Positions 5,940-10,958 of a stretch of DNA of 10,958 nt are shown piece by piece. Origin of the DNA: JBNJEM01 sp051745935. GTDB lineage: Bacteria; Planctomycetota; Planctomycetia; Pirellulales; Pirellulaceae. Both the position numbers and the translations under genes were made by a program. Below the pieces are notes generated by a model, which saw nothing but the letters and a program-made list of their open reading frames with translations, did no database searches and was not told the DNA's origin. The stretch's first letter is position 1, and every line of letters begins with the position of its first letter. The stretch covers positions 1 to 10,958 of the forward strand of contig JBNJEM010000219.1 in the NCBI GenBank assembly GCA_051745935.1. The letters are read 5' to 3'.

Positions 5940-7685
5940 GTGGGGAACTTCTTCCTCGACAACCAGGACATTCAATTCATGTTCGAGTACTTCGATCTGC
6001 GCCAGATCGCGGAACTCCAGGAGCTGCACACGGACAACGGCGACGCGGATTACAGCCCGCTTGACCCGGACGATGCCGTGGACAATTATCGGCGCGCGCT
6101 GGAAATCGTGGGCGCGGTTTCGGCGGATACGATCGCCCCGAACGCCGAGCAAGTGGATCGTGAAGGCAATACGCTCAACGAGGACGGCACGGTCACGCTG
6201 CATCCGAAGGTTCGCGAGAATCTGTTGCGGATGTCCCAAGCGGAACTGATGGGATTCACGCTGCCCCGAAAGTACGGTGGTTTGAATTGCCCCAGCGTGA
6301 TCTATACAATGGCCACGGACATTGTCTCGCGGGCCGATGCGTCCTTCATGAACATGTTCGGGCTCCAGGGCATTGCCGAAACGATCAATGCCTTTGCTGA
6401 TCAGGAGATCAAGGATGAATTCCTGCCGCGGTTCGCCGATGGGAAAGTAACCGGCGCGATGGTGCTGACCGAGCCGGATGCCGGAAGTGATCTGCAGGCC
6501 GTTCGCCTTCAAGCTCGGCAGGACGACAACGGCCATTGGTATCTCAGCGGCGTCAAGCGATTCATCACCAACGGCTGCGGCGAGGTTTTGCTCACCCTGG
6601 CTCGCAGCGAGCCCGCGGTCACCGACGGGCGCGGCCTGAGCTTGTTCATTTCGGAACGTTCGCCGCGCATCAAGGTCCGACATCTGGAAGAGAAACTCGG
6701 CATCCACGGGTCGCCCACCTGCGAATTGGTGTACGACAACGCCCCGGCCCGTCTGATCGGCGAGCGGCAGCGCGGCTTGATCACCTACGTGCTGGCTCTC
6801 ATGAACGGCGCTCGTATCGGCGTGGCCGCGCAGGCGCTGGGCATTGCCGAAGCGGCCTATCAACTCGCTCGCACCTATGCCCACACGCGGCAGCAATTCG
6901 GAGCGTCGATCGAGACGCTTCCCCCGGTGGCGGAAATGGTCACCGATATGCGCATAGCCATCGAGGCAGCGCGGACGTTGACCTATGAAGCCAGCCGGAA
7001 TTGCGATTGGGAAAACAACTATCTGCGGCTGACGGAAACGCGTGCCGACGTGATCGGCAAAGCGGAGCTGAAAACGTACAAAAAACAGCTCCGCGCCCTG
7101 AAGCGACTCAACAGCATGCTGACCCCGATGTGCAAATACTATGCGTCGGAAATGTGCTGCACGGTCGCCAATACCGCCATTCAGGTCCTGGGGGGATCCG
7201 GTTACATGCAGGATTATGCCGCCGAGCGCCATATGCGGGACGCCCGGATTACCACCATCTACGAAGGGACCAGCCAGTTGCAGATCGTGGCGGCCGAACG
7301 GGGCGTGACCTCCGGCACATTCGAAAAATATCTCGAGGAATTCGAAGCGATCGAATACGAGCTGGAGCTCCTGCGGAACTTGAAACAGCAGCTCGTCGAG
7401 GGCAAGTCGGAATTGCTTGAAGCGATCCAATTCGTCAAGACCCAATCGTCCGCCTATCTGGATCTGGTCGGCCGGCGCCTGGTGGACTCGGCCATTATTC
7501 TGATCGTCGGCCACCTGTTTCTGGGCCAAGGGGTGAAGAACGAGCGGAAGCGACACGTGGCCCGGCGGTTCATTGAAAACGGTCTGCCGGTTTTGAAGAT
7601 GAACTGCGAACGGATCCTGGCACGCGACACCAGCCCCATGGACGACTATGAAATACTGGCCGGTCCCCTGCCCAGCGAGCGTTGA
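5940..7685 (+). CDS. Acyl-CoA dehydrogenase, long form with C-terminal helical extension
   Basis: This FAD enzyme oxidises an acyl-CoA to the trans-2-enoyl-CoA, the first step of beta-oxidation, passing electrons to ETF. The 581-residue product has the three usual parts: an N-terminal helical domain (about 40-170), a middle beta domain with MVLTEPDAGSDL (174-185) and WYLSGVKRFITNG (200-212), and a C-terminal helical domain with TRQQFGASI (316-324), QVLGGSGYMQDY (415-426) and TIYEGTSQLQ (439-448). Glu442 in YEGT is where the catalytic base sits in medium-chain-type enzymes. Residues about 455-581 are an extra helical region absent from ~380-residue family members but seen in very-long-chain and related long forms. 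Start is GTG with GGGAG upstream. The placement after etfB-etfA suggests a dedicated electron route. The substrate chain length cannot be read from the sequence. Confidence 0.95.
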   Translation: MGNFFLDNQDIQFMFEYFDLRQIAELQELHTDNGDADYSPLDPDDAVDNYRRALEIVGAVSADTIAPNAEQVDREGNTLNEDGTVTLHPKVRENLLRMSQAELMGFTLPRKYGGLNCPSVIYTMATDIVSRADASFMNMFGLQGIAETINAFADQEIKDEFLPRFADGKVTGAMVLTEPDAGSDLQAVRLQARQDDNGHWYLSGVKRFITNGCGEVLLTLARSEPAVTDGRGLSLFISERSPRIKVRHLEEKLGIHGSPTCELVYDNAPARLIGERQRGLITYVLALMNGARIGVAAQALGIAEAAYQLARTYAHTRQQFGASIETLPPVAEMVTDMRIAIEAARTLTYEASRNCDWENNYLRLTETRADVIGKAELKTYKKQLRALKRLNSMLTPMCKYYASEMCCTVANTAIQVLGGSGYMQDYAAERHMRDARITTIYEGTSQLQIVAAERGVTSGTFEKYLEEFEAIEYELELLRNLKQQLVEGKSELLEAIQFVKTQSSAYLDLVGRRLVDSAIILIVGHLFLGQGVKNERKRHVARRFIENGLPVLKMNCERILARDTSPMDDYEILAGPLPSER

Positions 7686-7690
7686 ACGAA

Positions 7691-7722
7691 CCCTCCCATT
7701 GCAACACCCTCCCATTGCAACA
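7691..7722 (+). repeat. 16-bp perfect tandem duplication
   Basis: CCCTCCCATTGCAACA occurs twice head to tail, 5 bases after the stop codon of the dehydrogenase gene. It is probably a slippage duplication; no hairpin or known site is recognised in it. Confidence 0.9.
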
Positions 7723-7882
7723 AAGCGTGACGCGACACGGATGCCACGCCGCTTGTCCCCTCGGTCATTCACGTGCCCTGCCACGCAACGCCGTCGCGGC
7801 CCACGTGGCACGGCGCGGTCAAGCCCGTGGTATTTGCCGCCGTCCCGCGCGCCGCTCGCAACTACACTTGACGGCGGTCATC

Positions 7883-7979
7883 TTTCAGGCGGTCGGATTC
7901 GTCCGAGTGGAAAGCTGCCCGACGCGGGCCGTCCTCCCGTTGGTCGGACTCGCGGCGGAGAAAGTCACCCGAGACCGGT
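7883..7979 (+). repeat. Dispersed ~100-bp repeat, copy 4
   Basis: It runs from CTTTCAGGCGG to GAGACCGGT. It shares the core CCGTCCTCCCGTTGGTCGG with the other copies but has ACGCGGGCC for ACGCAAGCC. Its 3' stem, TCGCGG with CCGAGA, has one mismatch. It lies between two convergent genes. Confidence 0.85.
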
Positions 7980-7987
7980 GTGAATTA

Positions 7988-8006
7988 GCCCAGCCGGGCA
8001 CTTTTT
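7988..8006 (+). terminator. Weak terminator candidate after the dehydrogenase gene
   Basis: GCCC (7988-7991) pairs with GGGC (7996-7999) around AGCC, followed by AC and five T (8002-8006). A 4-bp stem is marginal, but the position fits the end of the etfB-etfA-dehydrogenase transcript. Confidence 0.3.
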
Positions 8007-8013
8007 CCCTGGG

Positions 8014-9918
8014 TCATCCGTTCAGCTCGGAGGCTTCTTCCCAGTGTTCGAGCAATTGTTCCAGTTGCTGGTGCTGCTCATCCAGCTCTATCTTGGTCTG
8101 TTTGACGCGTTGGCCGTCGCGCAAGAACTCGGGGGCGGTCAGCGCCTGATGGAGTTCTTCGATGCGCGCTTCGCAAGCGTGAATATCCGCTTCCAAATCC
8201 TCGGTTTTTCGATATGGAAATTTGCGTTTTCGTCGCGGCGGTTTGCGGCGTTCCTCTTGTTTCGAACCGGACTGCTTCGATTCCGCCGGGGCGTCCACGC
8301 ACTCCGGCGGACCCGCCAGTCCGCGACTGATCAGATACAAGTAGGTGTCATAGTTGCCCTCGATCACTCGCGTGGGGCCGTAACCGATCACGATCAGATG
8401 ATCCGCGACCTGATTGAGGAAGTGGCGGTCGTGACTCACCAGTAGCACGGTGCCTTCGAATTCCAAGAGCGCTCTTTCGAGTGATTCGCGCGCCCAGAGG
8501 TCAAGATGGTTGGTCGGCTCGTCCAACACGAGCAGATTGGCGTCGAGCGTGGAGAGGTACGCCAGCGCGGCGCGATTGCGTTCCCCGCCGCTCAAGTCTC
8601 GAACTCTTTGAAACGCCATGTCACCCGTGATCCCATAGCGGGCGAGCAAATTGCGTCGTTCCCCCTCCAGGAACTCCTTGTGCCCGGGACGAATCGCCTC
8701 GACCACTTCCGCTTCCGAATCAATGCAGTGGAGCAACTGATCAAAGTAGGCGACTTTCACTTTCGCTCCTTGAACCACTTGACCTTCATCCGGCTGCACC
8801 TCTCCCAGTAGACAACGGATGAGCGTCGTTTTTCCGGAGCCGTTTGGGCCAATCACCGCCCACTTTTCGCCCCGCAGCATGTCGAACGTCAGATGGTCAA
8901 AAAGGGGTGAATCAAAGGATTTCGCAAGCTGTTCAACCCGCAATACGATGTCGCCCGAGCGGGGCGCGGGGGGGACATGCATCGGGGGGACGCTGATTTC
9001 CCGCGGCGGTTCCACACGCTCGATTCGTTCCAGTTTCTTGCGCCGGTCTTCTGCTTGGGCGTGTTTCTGACCGGAGTGATGACGGCGCACGAACTCCTCC
9101 ATCTTGGCGATTTCGGCCTGTTGTTTTTCGTACGTTCGCCGCTGCACCTCCAATCGCTCCGCTTTTTGACGCTGGTACGCCGTGAAGTTTCCTTTGTACG
9201 TCTCGATGGTTGCTCGAAACAATTCGTACGTGTGGTTGGTTACTTTATCGAGAAAATATCGATCGTGGCTCACGAGCAACAGGGCCTGGTCCGTATCGAC
9301 CAAGAAATCCTCCAGCCACTGCGTGGCTTCCAGGTCCAAGTGGTTCGATGGTTCGTCGAGCAACAGTACGTCGTTGTCTTCCAGCAGGAGTTTGGCCAGC
9401 AGTAAGCGGTTCTGTTGCCCGCCACTCAACTGCGTGACGTCCTGCCGAAACGAATCGGGCGTGAATCCAAGGCCAGCCAAGACGCGTTCGATCTTGTGAT
9501 CGAGATGATAGCCATCACGGCGATGCAGCTCTTGTTGGAGATGATCAAAATGATGCCCCAACCGTTCACGCTCCGCCGCCTCATCGGTCCGCGTCATGGC
9601 GTGAGCGGTGTTTTCTGCTTCCCGCGCCATCGCGACCAGCTCGCTGAGTGCATCCCGAGCTTCGTCCCAGACCGTACGCCCCCCCTGAAATTCGGGTTGC
9701 TGCTCGAGGTATCCCACGCGCGCGCTGCTTCCCCGACGGATCCGTCCCGCATCCGCGTCTTCCTCGCCCGCCAAGATTCGCAGCAGCGTCGTTTTGCCAC
9801 TCCCATTCGGCCCGACCAGCGCGATGCGCTGCCCTCCGTGGATGTCAAACGTTACCTTCTCAAGAACCGGATCCGGGCCAAAACGCTTCGTAATCTCTTG
9901 TACCGAGAGCAGGATCAT
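8014..9918 (-). CDS. ABC-F family ATPase, Uup-like, acting on the ribosome
   Basis: ABC-F proteins are soluble twin-ATPase proteins without membrane domains. They bind the ribosomal E site and ease stalled or aberrant translation or, in some subfamilies, protect against antibiotics. The 634-residue product has two complete ATPase domains. Domain 1: GPNGSGKT (36-43), LSGGQ (164-168), LLLDEP (185-190), SHDR (217-220). Domain 2: GPNGSGKT (357-364), LSGGE (442-446), LVLDEPTNHLDL (463-474), SHDRH (495-499). A charged linker (about 240-315, with many Arg, Lys and Gln) corresponds to the P-site tRNA interaction motif. After a basic tether (PPRRKRKFPYRK, 560-571) residues 572-634 look like a coiled coil, as at the C-terminus of Uup. 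Length is almost that of E. coli Uup, but I cannot assign the subfamily firmly. No clear Shine-Dalgarno precedes ATG 9918. It is not in an operon here. Confidence 0.95.
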   Translation of the reverse strand: MILLSVQEITKRFGPDPVLEKVTFDIHGGQRIALVGPNGSGKTTLLRILAGEEDADAGRIRRGSSARVGYLEQQPEFQGGRTVWDEARDALSELVAMAREAENTAHAMTRTDEAAERERLGHHFDHLQQELHRRDGYHLDHKIERVLAGLGFTPDSFRQDVTQLSGGQQNRLLLAKLLLEDNDVLLLDEPSNHLDLEATQWLEDFLVDTDQALLLVSHDRYFLDKVTNHTYELFRATIETYKGNFTAYQRQKAERLEVQRRTYEKQQAEIAKMEEFVRRHHSGQKHAQAEDRRKKLERIERVEPPREISVPPMHVPPAPRSGDIVLRVEQLAKSFDSPLFDHLTFDMLRGEKWAVIGPNGSGKTTLIRCLLGEVQPDEGQVVQGAKVKVAYFDQLLHCIDSEAEVVEAIRPGHKEFLEGERRNLLARYGITGDMAFQRVRDLSGGERNRAALAYLSTLDANLLVLDEPTNHLDLWARESLERALLEFEGTVLLVSHDRHFLNQVADHLIVIGYGPTRVIEGNYDTYLYLISRGLAGPPECVDAPAESKQSGSKQEERRKPPRRKRKFPYRKTEDLEADIHACEARIEELHQALTAPEFLRDGQRVKQTKIELDEQHQQLEQLLEHWEEASELNG

Positions 9919-10541
9919 CGTTCGTGCAATAGCGAAAACGTCACAAGTTCAAATTCCACCCACCTGGACACGACCTGAAACCAGGGCTTTCCCTGCGTCT
10001 GGGCCGCCCGAAGGGCGCGAAACGCTTAGGGCTCGCTCAAGAATAACTTCGCAATTCAACATGCCTCCGAATCGTCCGGCACACTGGTCTCCGCTCGCGA
10101 TCCCCGTTTTTTGGAGAGGGAACGCGTCTTGCCGCTCGCTCAGCCCCCCTCCGAAAAACGCCGCAGTTATTCCTGAGCCGTTGCTTATACTTTCAGTACA
10201 GATGATATACCATGCTGGCAAAACGCGACATGGTGGATTGACCGCACGCCGATCCGCCGGTGCAACTCGCCGCCGTACACACAGCGGCCCCAGCCGGGCC
10301 CGTGACCGTGACCGTGACCGTGACCGCTGCCTCGTGCTGCCGGGACACCGTGACACGAGGGGTGAGTGGACATGCCCCCAGGCATTGCAAAAAGTGTGAC
10401 GCCACGCGGATCGCACGCGGCTTGCGATTTGTGGCCTTGGTCATAACACGGTCCGCGCGGAGCTAAACGGGGCGTGCTTGTACACTATGCTTCGCGGCGC
10501 CGGCGAATTGGGGGAGCTCTGATGTGACGCAAATAGCAGAG
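9919..10541. other. Non-coding region upstream of the ABC-F gene
   Basis: No gene is supported. The promoter of the ABC-F gene should lie near 9930-10000 on the minus strand; I see no strong match. A patch at 10181-10210 (TTGCTT, 17 bases, GATATA on the plus strand) is a poor promoter candidate. The rest holds the CCGTGA microsatellite, a perfect hairpin CCTCGTG/CACGAGG (10330-10336 with 10354-10360) and a degenerate repeat about 10396-10430 related to 7722-7757. Confidence 0.4.
10300..10326 (+). repeat. CCGTGA hexanucleotide microsatellite
   Basis: Four perfect copies of CCGTGA (10300-10323) are followed by CCG. No coding frame across it looks real, so copy-number change would not obviously switch a gene. 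Confidence 0.9.
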
Positions 10542-10563
10542 AGTCCACGGCTGTGGGCTTTTT
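10542..10563 (+). terminator. Rho-independent terminator without a visible gene
   Basis: AGTCCAC (10542-10548) pairs with GTGGGCT (10553-10559), 7 bp with one T-G wobble, around the loop GGCT, and T runs from 10559 to 10563. No plus-strand gene is visible upstream within the window's intergenic region, so it may end a small RNA. Confidence 0.55.
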
Positions 10564-10567
10564 CTCC

Positions 10568-10588
10568 CCGTCGGCCTTGTGCCGACGG
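10568..10588. repeat. Perfect 8-bp hairpin next to the terminator
   Basis: CCGTCGGC (10568-10575) pairs with GCCGACGG (10581-10588) around CTTGT, 4 bases after the T-tract at 10559-10563. There is no T-tract of its own. It could be a REP-like palindrome. Confidence 0.8.
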
Positions 10589-10624
10589 TATCGGGTTTGG
10601 AAACTAAGCTGGAACGCTACAAAA

Positions 10625-10711
10625 TATACCGGTCGCGAATGACTTTCTCCGCCGCGAGTCCGACCAACGGGAGGACGGCTTGCGTCAGGCCCCTTTCCAC
10701 CCGGAAGGAAT
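10625..10711 (-). repeat. Dispersed ~100-bp repeat, copy 5 (inverted)
   Basis: It is the only copy on the minus strand. Its 3' stem reads TCGCGG with TCGCGA, so a C-to-T change is absorbed as a G-T wobble and the hairpin is kept. The 5' part TATTTCAGGCGG is missing; similarity begins around ATTCCTTCCGGGTGGAA. Confidence 0.85.
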
Positions 10712-10767
10712 CATGGGGCTGCGCTGCGCTCCGCCCCATGCTAAGATGTGGCCCGCCTTCAGCGGGC
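10712..10767. repeat. Pair of perfect hairpins
   Basis: CATGGGGC (10712-10719) pairs with GCCCCATG (10733-10740) across 13 nt, and GCCCGC (10751-10756) with GCGGGC (10762-10767) across CTTCA. They start right where repeat copy 5 ends. They look like intergenic palindromes of REP type; no mobile gene accompanies them. Confidence 0.75.
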
Positions 10768-10958
10768 GGCGGGGACGTCCCGTGGTGATTTGTACCCGCG
10801 GGGCAACGGGGGGCTGGTGAATAGTCGGGAAGCTGAATGGGATAGCGAAAATGCGCAGTGCGAGTCTGTTGCGCAACTTGTTATTTCACGAGGTACGCCA
10901 AGAGCTTCAACACGATAGACACCTTCCGCCGTAACGTCACCTACGCCGAACACAGAGG
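10768..10958. other. Right edge, unresolved open frames
   Basis: On the minus strand a frame enters from the edge as SVFGVGDVTAEGVYRVEALG and stays open to about 10759, but its later part is Ser/Pro/Arg-rich and looks non-coding. Another minus frame reads VTLRRKVSIVLKLLAYLVK before a TAA at 10880-10882, with a TAG just upstream. On the plus strand a frame open from 10846 to the edge contains AKSFNTIDTFRRNVTYAEHR. One of these may be the end of a gene lying mostly outside the window; I cannot decide which. Confidence 0.25.

Larger units (their letters stand above)
7686..8013. other. Convergent intergenic region
   Basis: This gap separates the 3' ends of the acyl-CoA dehydrogenase gene (plus) and the ABC-F gene (minus). 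It holds the 16-bp tandem duplication (7691-7722), the ~100-bp repeat copy 4 (7883-7979) and a weak terminator candidate (7988-8006). The stretch about 7722-7757 (GTGACGCGACACGGATGCC) resembles 10396-10430 (GTGACGCCACGCGGATCGC), a second, more degenerate dispersed repeat. I see no gene. Confidence 0.5.

Noticed and set aside
5842..6249. A 135-codon plus-strand frame starting between etfA and the dehydrogenase gene
   Set aside because: Most of it overlaps the dehydrogenase gene in another frame, and its Arg/Thr/Ser-rich product resembles nothing I know.
5910..7811. Minus-strand open frame of 633 codons antisense to the acyl-CoA dehydrogenase gene
   Set aside because: It is a shadow of the real gene's codon bias. 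The plus-strand protein carries every acyl-CoA dehydrogenase motif, while the antisense translation is His/Arg/Gly-rich with no recognisable domain.

Overview
The window looks like a piece of a planctomycete-type chromosome. I infer this from the moderately high GC, the long intergenic spaces full of short palindromic and dispersed repeats, the non-ATG starts and the style of the encoded proteins. No rRNA or other taxonomic marker is present, so this is a style-based guess. Five genes are supported as full-length coding regions, plus one 18-codon leader peptide.

Region by region: (1) 1-304 is mostly non-coding. (2) 305-2270, minus strand, is a leucine-biosynthesis unit: leuA (2-isopropylmalate synthase) preceded by a long leader. 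The leader holds a leucine-rich peptide (MAHTSLLLLQLALAVTRP), a 12-bp terminator hairpin followed by six T, and a competing antiterminator. Together they make a textbook ribosome-mediated attenuator. Between attenuator and leuA lie a strong G-quadruplex motif and a copy of a dispersed ~100-bp repeat. (3) 2339-2483 is a 145-bp element with perfect 28-bp terminal inverted repeats enclosing two perfect small hairpins. (4) 2484-3605 has no convincing gene. It holds a GC-rich structured block followed by a plausible terminator, and a tandem pair of the ~100-bp repeat. (5) 3606-7685, plus strand, encodes etfB, etfA and a 581-residue acyl-CoA dehydrogenase, a coherent fatty-acid or acyl-CoA oxidation module in which the dehydrogenase would pass electrons to the ETF heterodimer. 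(6) 7686-8013 is the convergent gap, with a 16-bp tandem duplication and another repeat copy. (7) 8014-9918, minus strand, encodes a Uup-like ABC-F ATPase that acts on ribosomes. (8) 9919-10958 is non-coding as far as I can see, with a hexanucleotide microsatellite, several perfect hairpins, an orphan terminator and a fifth repeat copy in inverted orientation.

The most interesting signal is the leuA attenuator. The leader peptide, the stop codon position and the two mutually exclusive RNA folds fit the logic of leucine-dependent attenuation, in a lineage where I know of no description of it. The repeat families (~100-bp repeat, 28-bp inverted-repeat element) are the second point of interest.
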